A stretch of DNA of 64,000 nucleotides from Streptomyces angustmyceticus (lineage in GTDB: Bacteria; Actinomycetota; Actinomycetes; Streptomycetales; Streptomycetaceae), in NCBI RefSeq assembly GCF_019933235.1, contig NZ_CP082945.1:682001-746000 (forward strand). Direction: 5' to 3'. The position numbers and the translations under genes are program-made. The notes beneath the pieces are model-generated. The model was not told where the DNA came from and made no database searches. It saw nothing but the letters and a program-made list of their open reading frames with translations. Of the stretch, positions 53,422 through 62,782 are shown one piece after another (position 1 is the first letter of the stretch; each line of letters starts with the position of its first letter).

Positions 53422-53970
53422 GTGATATCTCGCGCGCGAAAGGCGCTGACTGTGGGCGTCATCAGTGGCGCCGCAGCTGTCGCGGGGGTCTTCACTCTCG
53501 CTGTTGCGCAGGCCGCGCCGCAATCCACGCATAACGCTGCCCAGCAGTCCGCGGGCGACGCGAACCCGCCGTACGCGGTGGAGACCTTTGATTACCCGAA
53601 CGCGGCAAAGATTCTCAGGGAACAGGGGATCCTGCTCCGCAAGGGCGACGGCCACATCATCCTCGCCGACTGCCAGGCCCCCGATGGCCAGGACATTCAG
53701 GTCTCGACCGGCGTCAATCACCCGGGGCAGACCAAGACGGGCAGGTACTGCTTCAAGGTCACCGGAACCGGCAAGACCGGCTACCTCACACTGGAACTCC
53801 CCCAGGTCTACAACATCATGACCGGCGACGTCGCCGTTCAGGCGGACCTCACCTCGGCTGGCAAAACTCAGAGCGTCGACGTGCCCAAGAACTTCACCAA
53901 GGGTGTCGGTCCCGGAGACACCCCGCCGGCCGGTCCCACCGTTCTGGTCGAGCTCCGCGTCAAGGGTTGA
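53422..53970 (+). CDS. Secreted protein of unknown function
   Basis: A 182-residue exported protein from GTG 53422 (AAGGAA upstream). The signal peptide has core LTVGVISGAAAVAGVFTLAV, cleaved near AQAAP. The mature part has YAVETFDYPNAAKILREQGIL, GDGHIILADC and TGRYCFKVTGTGKTGYLTLELP, with two cysteines, and a Pro/Gly-rich end. It looks like a single beta-sandwich. The family is not recognised by name. It is divergent from the giant ALF gene and may be exported with it. Confidence 0.75.
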   Translation: MISRARKALTVGVISGAAAVAGVFTLAVAQAAPQSTHNAAQQSAGDANPPYAVETFDYPNAAKILREQGILLRKGDGHIILADCQAPDGQDIQVSTGVNHPGQTKTGRYCFKVTGTGKTGYLTLELPQVYNIMTGDVAVQADLTSAGKTQSVDVPKNFTKGVGPGDTPPAGPTVLVELRVKG

Positions 53971-54034
53971 CCACAGACCCCAGGCTCCCGCGAACAAGCT
54001 GCCAGGCTGGCTAGTGTGGACTGTGGGCTGACCC

Positions 54035-54252
54035 CCGTGCGAGAGCCACGCCATTGGAGGCCGTTGCCGCCAAGCCCACTGGGACGTTCACGTCGCCGAC
54101 TGGCCGGGCTTCGACTGCGACGACAGCCCAGCGCACACGGGCGGCGGAGCTGGCACATGGAAACTGGTGCCGGAAGACAAGCGCATCGGGATGGACAGCG
54201 ACGTCGGATTGACCTTCAGCGGCAAGGGCTTCAAGTCTGGCTGGAGCAGTGA
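54035..54252 (+). pseudogene. 5'-truncated gene fragment
   Basis: A frame without a usable start reads CESHAIGG, HWDVHVADWPGFDCDDSPAH, TGGGAGTWKLVPEDKRIGMD and GLTFSGKGFKSGW with good codon bias, then decays into random residues. It looks like the middle of a secreted Cys-containing protein that lost both ends. The rest of the gap to 54470 shows nothing else. Confidence 0.4.
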
Positions 54253-54470
54253 TCGCGTTGCCCAGACCTCCAGCTTCTCAGCTGCCGGGAGCAGCCGCGC
54301 ATATACCGCTCCGCTGAGGGCTTGGGCATCTGCCGTTTCCACTCAGCGCGTCCAAGTGCCGGAGGCGGCACTCACCAAGTGCCCCGGACGCCGATGCTGC
54401 GCACCAGCGCCATCGGTGCAGAGCTGCCGATCTCCCATCTATGAAATCGAAACCCAGACGAGGAAGACGT

Positions 54471-56012
54471 ATGTCTGTCAGATGTTCGCGCGCGGCCCTG
54501 ACCGCAGGGCTTCTTGCCCCCGTCATCGCGGCCGGTGTGCTCGTTGCTGCTCCCGCGGGCGCTGTTGTTGGCCCCGCCACCAAAGACGGCTCGTACCCGT
54601 TCACGGTGAAGCTGGACATCGGTGGGCAGCGCAGCTGCTCGGCCGCATTGGTCGATCAGCAGTGGCTGGTCACGGCCGCTAGTTGCTTTGCCGACAATCC
54701 CGCGGAGAGCCTGAAGGTTCCTGCTGGGGCGCCGAAGATGAAGACCATCGCCACGGTCGGCCGCACGGACCTGACGCGCGATGGCGGCACCGTGACCACC
54801 GTGGAGAAGCTGGTTCCCCGCGATGACCGTGACCTGGTAATGGCCAAACTGGCCAAGCCCGTCACGGATATCGCCCCCGTCGAAATTACTGCCAAGGCCC
54901 CACTGCCAGGCGAGGACGTCTTCGTGAGCGGCTACGGCCGCACCAAGGACGAGTGGGTCCCCGACCGCCTGCACTACGGGCGGTTCTCCGTAGGCGCTGC
55001 CAAGCAGACCTCGCTCGGCATCACTGGTAAGGACAACAGTGCCGCCGTCTGTGAGGGGGATACCGGTGCTCCTGTATGGCGTGATATTGGCGGCCGCTAC
55101 GAATTGGCCGGAGTCGGTAGTCAGTCCTGGCAGGGCGGCTGCTTCGGCCATGACGATGAGACCCGCGCCGATGCCGTCGCGTCCCGCACGGACGACATAG
55201 CCAGCTGGATCCAGACGGTGCGGCTTGCGACGAAGTTCGGGGACGTCAGCGATGTGATCACCTCGGCCGACTTCAACGGCGATGGCCGCACCGACGTTGC
55301 CGCCGTCATGAACGACGGCAACCTGCACGCCTTCTACGCCACACCGGACGGCACCCTGCAGTACGGCCGTGAGCTGTGGACCCATGATGGCACCTGGAAG
55401 AGTTTCCAGCAGATCATCGGTGGTGACTTCAACGGCGACGGCCAGGGCGACATCATCGCGCGCCGCGACGACGGCCAGCTCTTCCTCTACGCCGGCACAG
55501 CCAACGGCACACTGAAGCCCAGCGTGGAGGTCTGGTACGACAAGTCCTGGAAGGGGATGCCCCAGATCGTGCGCTTCCGTGCCGATGGCTCCGGACGGGA
55601 TGGCCTGGCAGCCGTGTGGGATGACGGCTCGTTGCACGCCTACACCACCAAGACCGACGGCACTCTCAGCGGAGCCAAGCGCGACCTGTGGTACGACAAG
55701 TCCTGGGACGGCATGCGCATCCTGTCCAGCGGCGACTTCAACACCGACAGCAGAGACGACATCGTCGCCACTGACTCCGACGGCGGCTTCCGCCTCTACA
55801 CCGGCAACGCGCAGGGCACCGTCACCCGCGCCCCTGACCTCTGGGACGACAAGTCCTGGCGCAACATACGCGCCCTGCTCGGCGGCGACTTCAACGGGGA
55901 CGGCAAGTCCGACATCGCCGCCCGCTGGAGCGACCGCAGCCTGCACCTTTACGCCGGCAACGGCAAGGGCACCCTCACCGCCGGTCCGTCCATGTGGCCC
56001 ACCGCCTTGTAG
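54471..56012 (+). CDS. Trypsin-fold pseudoprotease with FG-GAP/VCBS-like repeats
   Basis: A 513-residue exported protein from ATG 54471 (GAGGAAG upstream; an ATG at 54441 is less likely). The signal peptide is ~1-30. The S1 (trypsin) fold domain spans ~32-250. Where active enzymes have TAAHC it reads TAASCF, and where they have GDSGGP it reads GDTGAP, so His and Ser of the triad are both lost; the Asp region DRDLVMAKL remains. Five to six blade-like repeats with calcium-type DFNGDGRTDVAAV, DFNGDGQGDIIAR and DFNTDSRDDIVAT follow, likely a beta-propeller. It is probably a binding rather than proteolytic protein. Confidence 0.88.
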   Translation: MSVRCSRAALTAGLLAPVIAAGVLVAAPAGAVVGPATKDGSYPFTVKLDIGGQRSCSAALVDQQWLVTAASCFADNPAESLKVPAGAPKMKTIATVGRTDLTRDGGTVTTVEKLVPRDDRDLVMAKLAKPVTDIAPVEITAKAPLPGEDVFVSGYGRTKDEWVPDRLHYGRFSVGAAKQTSLGITGKDNSAAVCEGDTGAPVWRDIGGRYELAGVGSQSWQGGCFGHDDETRADAVASRTDDIASWIQTVRLATKFGDVSDVITSADFNGDGRTDVAAVMNDGNLHAFYATPDGTLQYGRELWTHDGTWKSFQQIIGGDFNGDGQGDIIARRDDGQLFLYAGTANGTLKPSVEVWYDKSWKGMPQIVRFRADGSGRDGLAAVWDDGSLHAYTTKTDGTLSGAKRDLWYDKSWDGMRILSSGDFNTDSRDDIVATDSDGGFRLYTGNAQGTVTRAPDLWDDKSWRNIRALLGGDFNGDGKSDIAARWSDRSLHLYAGNGKGTLTAGPSMWPTAL

Positions 56013-56165
56013 CCCAAAAGTGGACACCGACACACGCCAACGGACGGAGCAGCGCGGGTCTGCCGCCAGAGCTGCGCTGAGGTCCGTCTCGCCCGCTTAC
56101 GTCGCCATGTACTGGCGCACCATCGCGTGCCGGTGACCGGCGAGGGCCTGGCCGGTGACCGGGTC

Positions 56166-56199
56166 GGCGCCCGACCTGGCCTTTTGCCGGTCGGGCGCC
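56166..56199. terminator. Terminator downstream of the pseudoprotease
   Basis: GGCGCCCGACC (56166-56176) pairs with GGTCGGGCGCC (56189-56199), followed by TTTC. Confidence 0.7.
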
Positions 56200-56450
<251 letters not shown>

Positions 56451-56454
<4 letters not shown>

Positions 56455-56646
56455 CTCTGCCGAAATCGTCGGACCGACCTCCCCGACGTCCGGCGCCGCG
56501 GGCCCCGGCGGATCCGCCCGGATCAGGCGGCTGATCGAGCCGGCCTCGGGGCAGAACACCATCGGCGGCGAGGACGTCACCGGCATCAACCCCGTGGCGC
56601 TCCGCCGCACCATCGGCTACGCCATCCAGGCCATGGAGGTGGACTG
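56451..56646 (+). pseudogene. Remnant of an osmoprotectant ABC ATPase
   Basis: The frame GGSARIRRLIEPASGQNTIGG followed by EDVTGINPVALRRTIGYAIQ matches the start of glycine-betaine-type ATPases just after the Walker A (normally RLIEPTSGxxxxxGEDVxxxxPxxLRRxIGYVIQ). It then ends with AMEVD and a stop. The P-loop and everything after the Q-loop are missing. It immediately precedes the intact binding protein, whose ATG overlaps its stop region. Confidence 0.6.
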
Positions 56647-57636
56647 ATGTACCTGGCCCAGGTACGGAAAACCGTCGCGGGCGCGGGCGCCCTGCTGCTC
56701 GCCGCCGCGGGGCTGAGCGGCTGCGGACTGACCAGCGGCAGCCCGCTGGCCGACTCGGTACAGCCCGGCTCCATCGGGAAGGGGCGGCCATTAGAAGGCG
56801 CGCAACTTACCGTGACATCGAAGGAATTCACCGAGCAGATCATCCTGGGCCAGATCATGGGGCTGGTCTTCAAAGCAGCCGGCGCGGAAGTCCTGGACCG
56901 GACGAACATCCAGGGCTCGATCGGTGCCCGCGAGGCGGTCAAGTCCGGTGCGGCGGACGGGATGTACGAGTACACCGGAACGGCCTGGATCACCTACCTC
57001 GGCCATACCAAGCGGGTCGTCGACCCGCACGAGCAGTGGGACGCCGTACGCCAGGAGGACCGCCGCCACGGCATCACCTGGCTGCCCGCCGCCCCGCTCA
57101 ACAACACCTACGCGCTGGTCGCGAACCAGGCGAACGCGCAGAAGTACCGGCTGCGCACACTCTCCGACGTGGCACGCCTGACGAAGAAGGACCCGGGCGC
57201 GGCGACGATCTGTGGCGGAAGCGAGTTCTCGGTGCGCGAGGACGGCCTGCCGGGCGTGGCGAAGACGTACGGATTCGCCCTCCGGCGCGGGAACTTCAAA
57301 AAGATGGACGACGGCGTCGTCTACACCCAGGTCGCCGAGGGCGCGGCCTGCGCCCTCGGCGTGGCGGCCACCACCGATGGCCGCATTCCCCAACTCAAGC
57401 TGAAGGTGCTGGAGGACGACCGGCACTTCTTCCCCAACTACAACGCGGCACCCGAGATGAACAGCGCCACAATGAGGAAGCATCCCGCCATCGCCGGCCT
57501 CCTCGCCCCGATCACCAAGCGGCTGACGGGGTCGGAGGCCCAGCGGTTGAACGCGCGGGTGGACGTGGACGGGGAGGACCCGCACGAGGTGGCGAAGGAC
57601 TGGCTGGTGCGGGAGGGCTTCATCCGGGAAGGCTGA
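56647..57636 (+). CDS. Glycine betaine/osmoprotectant-binding lipoprotein (OpuAC/OsmF-type)
   Basis: A 329-residue lipoprotein. The signal peptide ends with a lipobox in LLLAAAGLSGCGLTSG. The substrate-binding domain follows with LTVTSKEFTEQIILGQIMGL, YEYTGTAWITYLGH, APLNNTYALVANQ, CGGSEFSVREDGLPG and the C-terminal VAKDWLVREGFI. It binds quaternary amines for an ABC importer. Its partner permease and ATPase survive here only as fragments (56200-56646), so it must work with another transporter or be orphaned. Confidence 0.9.
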   Translation: MYLAQVRKTVAGAGALLLAAAGLSGCGLTSGSPLADSVQPGSIGKGRPLEGAQLTVTSKEFTEQIILGQIMGLVFKAAGAEVLDRTNIQGSIGAREAVKSGAADGMYEYTGTAWITYLGHTKRVVDPHEQWDAVRQEDRRHGITWLPAAPLNNTYALVANQANAQKYRLRTLSDVARLTKKDPGAATICGGSEFSVREDGLPGVAKTYGFALRRGNFKKMDDGVVYTQVAEGAACALGVAATTDGRIPQLKLKVLEDDRHFFPNYNAAPEMNSATMRKHPAIAGLLAPITKRLTGSEAQRLNARVDVDGEDPHEVAKDWLVREGFIREG

Positions 57637-58179
57637 CAGGCGGGAAGGCTGAAAGACGGATCCGCGCGGGCGTCCGACGAGCAGGGGGACAGCGCCCTGC
57701 CGCTCGCGCAGGCGCTGCCGTTCGGGCAAACGCGGCCGTTCGGAGGCCGGGGCACCAGATCCGAACGACGCGCCCCAGGCGCAAGCCAGCGGCCATCGCT
57801 GACAACGGTCACGATTGGCCCACCGTTGCGCGATGCGCGACCGACTTCCACGCCAGGAGCACGGCGAGCAGGTCGCCTGGAGCCGCACGGTGCGGGCCGG
57901 CACCGACGCCGAGACGATGACCGCCCTGACCGCCCTGACAGCCCTCCTGCACCACATCGCGGACGGCACCGGACCCGTCCGGGACCACGGCCGAGGGGTC
58001 ATCGACAGGCACGAGCGGGGCGGATCGTCGACGCCCTGGGGCTCCGCGGCGATGCGGAGCTCACGGCCCCCTGGATGTTGCCCTCTGGGGCAGTGCCCAA
58101 AGGTCCAATACCGTCCGGCTGTTCGGAAATCTAGGGTTGTTGACGTTCGCCGGAACCACACGTCAACGGGAGGATCCGC
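57637..58179. other. Gene-free stretch
   Basis: 543 bp. A plus-strand frame around 57890-58020 (AGTDAETMTALTALTALLHH then IADGTGPVRDHGRG) has fair codon bias and may be a gene remnant, but has no credible start. The right end holds the inverted repeat at 58139-58167. Confidence 0.4.
58139..58167. promoter_or_regulatory. Inverted repeat before the secreted protein gene
   Basis: GTTGACG (58139-58145) and CGTCAAC (58161-58167) form a dyad 13 bp before the TTG start at 58180. TTGACG could also act as a -35. It may be an operator, or a hairpin masking the ribosome-binding site GGGAGG. Confidence 0.45.
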
Positions 58180-58638
58180 TTGAAGAAGATAGCCACCGCA
58201 ACGCTGTGCGCGGCTCTACTCATGGGAGCCGCGGCGCCCGCAGGCGCAGCCGAGCAGGCTCCCCGTCCCGGACCCGGTGTCTATGCCAGCAACGGTGACT
58301 TCGTCCATGTATCTTCGACCAAGCCTGCAACGGCCTCCGGGCACGGATGGTGGTTCAAGGTCAAGGGCCCCGGTTCCAAGGCCAAGGTGACCATCTGGCT
58401 CCAGACCAGGAAGAGGGGCGCCACGAAGTGGCACACGGTCGCCAAGGGGGCAAAGATCGTGAAGCCGAGCAAGAAGCTCAACAAGGCTCCCAGCACATGG
58501 CGAGCCAACGCCCGCAAGAAGTGCGCCAACCGCCAGGTACGCGAATGGCGCAGCGTGATCGACACTGACATCATCGGTGTCGCAGACACCCCCGAGAAGG
58601 CCGTAACCAAGGTCCGCCGGGTCAAATGCGGGGTGTGA
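58180..58638 (+). CDS. Small secreted basic protein, unknown
   Basis: A 152-residue exported protein from TTG 58180 with GGGAGG eight bases upstream. The signal peptide has core IATATLCAALLMGAAAPAG. The mature part is Lys-rich with WWFKVKGPGSKAKVTIWLQT, RGATKWHTVAKG and two cysteines (KKCANRQVREW and the last VKCGV), suggesting one disulfide. No family is recognised. It sits in the accessory region together with other small exported proteins. Confidence 0.7.
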   Translation: MKKIATATLCAALLMGAAAPAGAAEQAPRPGPGVYASNGDFVHVSSTKPATASGHGWWFKVKGPGSKAKVTIWLQTRKRGATKWHTVAKGAKIVKPSKKLNKAPSTWRANARKKCANRQVREWRSVIDTDIIGVADTPEKAVTKVRRVKCGV

Positions 58639-58672
58639 CCGAATCCGTCTGATCTGCTGATCGGAGCCGACG

Positions 58673-59326
58673 TTGACGCCTTCCTCCTCTCTCTACAGCA
58701 CCCGCATACAGACGCAGGTGGTCCACCTGGTCCTGCGTCACCTGTCCCGCCCGGTGCACGGGAACACCTATATGCGGGGAGTGCTCCCACCACAGGGCGG
58801 GGAGGAAGCCGTCTGCGTTGCCGTCGGCACGAAGGACGCGTGTGCGCCGGACCTGAATGTCTACGAAATCCCCCTGATCCAGGACGAGATCATCATCGCC
58901 GCCGGCGAAGTCCTCCAGATCGTGCGGGCCGCCCAGACCGCGGACCCGTTCTACCGGACCTTTTACCGCGACGATGAAGGCGACCTGTCGCAGATGCCGT
59001 CCCTGGCACTCGACCTCCTCGATATCCGGGGAGGTCAGGAACAGCAGGATCAGGAGGATCAGGAGGAACCGGCTGTCCTGACCCCGGAGACGAAGCACTC
59101 GACGGACAGGGCGAATCTGGTGGGGTTCCTCCCTCTGGCGTCCGGACGGCATCGGCTGTACTGGTCATGCGGCGACTGGCCCGGAATCATCGCCTCGGAC
59201 GTGGAGACCTCCAACAGCCCCGAAGCGCTGGAAGCGGTCGTCGCCCATGGCCTGCCCGATACGCGCCGCGCGCAGCCTTCAAAAGATCTCTACTGCTGGA
59301 AGATCGCCCCACTGCTGGAGTCCTAG
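58673..59326 (+). CDS. Unknown protein of the accessory region
   Basis: A 217-residue ORF from TTG 58673 (GGAG upstream), 34 bp after the previous gene. It has VVHLVLRHLSRPVHGNTYMR, ALDLLDIRGGQEQQDQEDQE (an acidic Gln-rich stretch) and HRLYWSCGDWPGIIASDVE. No signal peptide or membrane helix. The codon pattern supports coding. It is probably co-transcribed with the secreted protein upstream. Function unknown. Confidence 0.6.
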   Translation: MTPSSSLYSTRIQTQVVHLVLRHLSRPVHGNTYMRGVLPPQGGEEAVCVAVGTKDACAPDLNVYEIPLIQDEIIIAAGEVLQIVRAAQTADPFYRTFYRDDEGDLSQMPSLALDLLDIRGGQEQQDQEDQEEPAVLTPETKHSTDRANLVGFLPLASGRHRLYWSCGDWPGIIASDVETSNSPEALEAVVAHGLPDTRRAQPSKDLYCWKIAPLLES

Positions 59327-59344
59327 AGTCTTTCGAACCTGAGG

Positions 59345-59381
59345 AGGGCGTCTGACAGGGCTCCTGCCCGTCAGACGCCCT
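59345..59381. terminator. Terminator between convergent genes
   Basis: AGGGCGTCTGAC (59345-59356) pairs with GTCAGACGCCCT (59370-59381), followed by TTCG. Confidence 0.75.
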
Positions 59382-59433
59382 TCGCCCGTGCCCGCCCGGC
59401 CCGCCCCCCGGAGCGAGGGCTGCGCTGGGGTGG

Positions 59434-59820
59434 TCAGCGGGCCAGGCCCGCCTGGGCGAGTGCGCTGCTCACCATGTCGGCGCAGTGGTTCAGTTTGTTG
59501 CGGATGCGGACCGTGGCGGCCGGGGCTCCGGTCGTGGCGGCCAGTCCCAGGCCGTTGGTCTCGGCTTCCATGACCAGCCGGTCGTCCTGGACGGACAGGC
59601 TCATGCAGAGCCTGCCGGTGAAGAGTTTGCTGCGGGCCTCGTTCTCGCCCTCGCGCACCTCTGCGCTGCTGTTGGTCTGCGGCACCCAGTGGTAGCCCTG
59701 CCGCTCCAGCGCCGCGCGGGCAACGCCCAGGGCCTCCTGCGGTGCGGCCCCCGGCGTCAGTGTGATCTCTCGATTGCGCACGAACCCTCCGTCTGCTCTC
59801 AGCTCCGCCTGCGAATTCAC
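59434..59820 (-). CDS. Conserved hypothetical protein
   Basis: A 128-residue cytoplasmic protein from GTG 59820. It has FVRNREITLTPGAAPQEALG, AALERQGYHWVPQTNSSAEV and IRNKLNHCADMVSSALAQAG. Alpha/beta composition, no signal. The ribosome-binding site is weak. No family is recognised. Confidence 0.55.
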   Translation of the reverse strand: MNSQAELRADGGFVRNREITLTPGAAPQEALGVARAALERQGYHWVPQTNSSAEVREGENEARSKLFTGRLCMSLSVQDDRLVMEAETNGLGLAATTGAPAATVRIRNKLNHCADMVSSALAQAGLAR

Positions 59821-60300
59821 CCGTGCCGTGCGAGGGAACTTCTCGTGCCGGGGCGTGCGTTCCGGAGGTTTTCAGGACTCCGCGCGAACTCCGACCCGAA
59901 ACCCTGTCCCGGCATCTCGGCATCCCGATATCCCGATATCCCAGCGTCCCGGCTTCCCACTCGCGAAATTCTGTACCCGGAATTCCGCCCCGCCCGTCAT
60001 GCACCAACTGCCGCTTTCCGGCAGGCAGAAGAAAGCCGCCTGCGGCAAGAGCGTTCGGCGGCGCACTCCGGCACGGCGGAGGTCAGGCGTCCGATTCCCC
60101 GGTCCCGGCCGAATCACCGTGACCGGAGTTTCCGTATGCCTGCCGGCTCCTTTCGAAGCCTACGGTGCGGCTCCTAGGTGATTCCCTAAACCCGGCCGCT
60201 GGAGAAGCCGTACGAGAACGGCTTGCCCGGATTGCGCGATTCGCTCGGCATGCCTCGTCCACTGCACTGTGCGCGTGGACGCCCGGGAAGGACTCCCCCG
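59821..60300. other. Gene-free stretch
   Basis: 480 bp. It contains short direct repeats (CCCGATATCCCGATATCCC near 59925-59943) and CGGCATC repeats. No supported gene or clear terminator for the convergent LuxR gene was seen. Confidence 0.5.
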
Positions 60301-62658
60301 TCAGTTCGAGGGGAGGGGCAGTTCCCGGACCTGCTGTCCGCCGACGTACCAGGCGGCGATTTGCGCGCGTGAGCTGAATCCGAGCTTGGTGAGGATGCGT
60401 TGGACGTGCCCCTCGGCCGTGCGGGGGGCGATGACCAGGCGCGTCGCGATCTCCTTGTTGGTCAGGCCCTCGGATACGAGTTGGGCGATCTGCCGCTCTC
60501 TCGGGGTCAAGTCCGCGTCCGCACCGCCCGCTTGGCGTGGCTCGCCGCCGGTCGAGGCCGCCGTCCCGAGCACGTAGCCGAGTGCTGCCTCTTCGGAGAG
60601 GTCGTAGCCGCGCTGGAAGGCGGCGTCGTACCGGTCGTCGCCCAGGGCCGCGCGGACCATGGTCAGGTGCTGCCGGTGCACGACGCCCACCGGGTCGAAG
60701 TAGTCCGGTGAGGTGCCGACCGTCCGCCACATGGCGGCGGCGGCACCGCTCAGGGTGGCCGCACGGACATGGCGCGCCTGCCGTTCGCTCACCCAGGAGA
60801 GGATCTCGAAGGCGAAGGCCATCAGGAACTTGGCGCTCACCCGGCGGCGCAGGTTCAGGGCCTCGCGCGCTGCGGCTTCCGCGTGCGCCAGGTCGTGGTC
60901 GAGTTCGACGAAGGAGAGGGCCAGCAGTGCCCAGGAGCGCCAGATCACCTCGCCGCGCTGCACGGTGAGGGCGACCGCCTCCTCCAGGAGCGCCAGGCCC
61001 CGTTCGCGCTCCCCCTGGAGTCCGAGGAGGAGCCCGTGGATGGACATCGTGAGGAGTCTGCCGCTGAGTTCGTGCCCCGAGCTGAAGCCGGACAAGGCGT
61101 CGCCGGTGAGCAGTGACGCCTCCTCGATGTCTCCCGCGGCCGCGGCCTGCATCCCCTTCACGAGCGTCACATAGGCGCTTTCCTTGGTGAGGCCGAGTTC
61201 CGCGGCCAGTTCGGCAGCCTCGGCGAGCTGCGCCTGTGCGGCGTCGACGTCGCCTTGCAGCAGCGCGACCCAGGCATTGCGACGCAACGCCGAGGTGCGC
61301 TCCGGCGAAGGTGGGGGGCTTGCCGCCAGCGCCTGATCGAGCCAGTGACGCGTCACGCTGTTGAAGCCCTGGACCCCCAGGTAGGTCCCCAGTCTGTCCG
61401 CCATGCTCAGCGCGAGGACGGCGTCATCGGGCTGGGAGAGGCAGAAGCCGAGGGCCTCGCGCAGGTTGGCGTGCTCACGTCGCAGCCGCAGGATCCAGGA
61501 GTCCTGGTCCGGGCCCATCCACTCGGCCTGGAACCGCTCCACCATGCGCAGGTACCAGTCGCGATGACGGCGGTGGACGGCACCGTGCTCGCCGGCCGCG
61601 ACAAGCCGCGCCTCCCCGTACTCCCGGATGGTCTCCAGCATTCGATAGCGCACACAGCCATCGCGCTCGTCGCGGATCAGGATGGATTTGTCGACGAGGG
61701 AGAGCACGATGTTCCGTATCTCCTCCGGCGTGATCCCGTCGATGGCGCCGATGTATTCGATGCCGTCCAGATCGAAGCTGCCGGAGAACACCGACGCCCG
61801 CGCCCACAGCTGTTGTTCGGGCTGCGCGCACAGGTCGTAGCTCCAGTCGATCAGCGCCTGCAGTGTGCGTTGCCGGGTGGGTGCGTTCCGCGGGCTGACG
61901 GTGAGCAGGCGGTAGCGCTCGGACAGGCGCTCCTCGATCTGGTCGAGCGACAGCGCGCGCAGCCACACCGTGGCCAGTTCGATCGCCAGCGGGATCCCGT
62001 CGAGTGCGCGGCACAGTCGCGCGATCGCCGCGCAGTCCTGGTCACGGAGGCGGAACCCGGGCAGCACGGCGCCGGCGCGGTCGACGAACAGCCGTACCGC
62101 GTCGTACTGCGTCAGCGCGTCCGGCGACGGCACCGCTTCGGGGCTCGGTACCGGCAGCGGAGGAACCACCAGGGTCGTCTCGCCGTACACGCCGAGCGAC
62201 TGCCGGCTCGTCGCCAGGATCTGCACCTTCGGGCACGCCCGGATGACGCCGTCGATGAACCGCGCGCAGTCGTCGATCAGATGCTCACAGTTGTCGAGCG
62301 TGAGAAGCACCTCGTGCGAGCGGAGGTATTCGATGATCACGTCGATGGTGGTGCACGAGGGCTGGTCGTGCAGGCCGAGTTGTGCCGCCACCGTATGCGC
62401 GAACAGCGAGGAATCGCGCAATTCCGCCAGTTCGACGAAGCGCACGCCGTCCCGGAAACTCCGTCGCATCGCGGCGGCCACATGCAGGGCGAGACGCGTC
62501 TTGCCCACCCCGCCGGGGCCGGTGAGCGTCAAAAGCCGTGCGGATGCGAGCAGTCGTTTCGCATCGGTCACCTGCTGCCGCCGGCCGACAAAACTGGTGA
62601 CGTCCACCGGAAGGGTCTCGACACCCTCCAGGACGCTGGGCCGAGCCGCGGAAGTCAT
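60301..62658 (-). CDS. LuxR-type regulator with NB-ATPase (LAL/AfsR-like)
   Basis: A 785-residue regulator. After a short N-terminal tail, the NB-type ATPase domain (about 20-330) begins with VTSFVGRRQQV and has the Walker A TGPGGVGKTRLALHVA and LLTLDNCEHLIDD. A TPR-like region (about 400-690) follows. The C-terminal LuxR HTH is LTPRERQIAQLVSEGLTNKE with AEGHVQRILTKLGFSSRAQI. It is an ATP-dependent switch, usually an activator. The targets are unknown; the RsbW-like gene lies upstream in the same direction. Confidence 0.92.
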   Translation of the reverse strand: MTSAARPSVLEGVETLPVDVTSFVGRRQQVTDAKRLLASARLLTLTGPGGVGKTRLALHVAAAMRRSFRDGVRFVELAELRDSSLFAHTVAAQLGLHDQPSCTTIDVIIEYLRSHEVLLTLDNCEHLIDDCARFIDGVIRACPKVQILATSRQSLGVYGETTLVVPPLPVPSPEAVPSPDALTQYDAVRLFVDRAGAVLPGFRLRDQDCAAIARLCRALDGIPLAIELATVWLRALSLDQIEERLSERYRLLTVSPRNAPTRQRTLQALIDWSYDLCAQPEQQLWARASVFSGSFDLDGIEYIGAIDGITPEEIRNIVLSLVDKSILIRDERDGCVRYRMLETIREYGEARLVAAGEHGAVHRRHRDWYLRMVERFQAEWMGPDQDSWILRLRREHANLREALGFCLSQPDDAVLALSMADRLGTYLGVQGFNSVTRHWLDQALAASPPPSPERTSALRRNAWVALLQGDVDAAQAQLAEAAELAAELGLTKESAYVTLVKGMQAAAAGDIEEASLLTGDALSGFSSGHELSGRLLTMSIHGLLLGLQGERERGLALLEEAVALTVQRGEVIWRSWALLALSFVELDHDLAHAEAAAREALNLRRRVSAKFLMAFAFEILSWVSERQARHVRAATLSGAAAAMWRTVGTSPDYFDPVGVVHRQHLTMVRAALGDDRYDAAFQRGYDLSEEAALGYVLGTAASTGGEPRQAGGADADLTPRERQIAQLVSEGLTNKEIATRLVIAPRTAEGHVQRILTKLGFSSRAQIAAWYVGGQQVRELPLPSN

Positions 62659-62782
62659 ACTTCCGGAGATTAATCGACCCCTGAACGGGATAAAAATCTA
62701 CTAGGAAGTAGTTTCGGATAGGCAGTTCGGATGCGCAGTTCGCCTTCCTGGTGGGCTCCTTCCGTGGATTCGTCGGCCGTGG

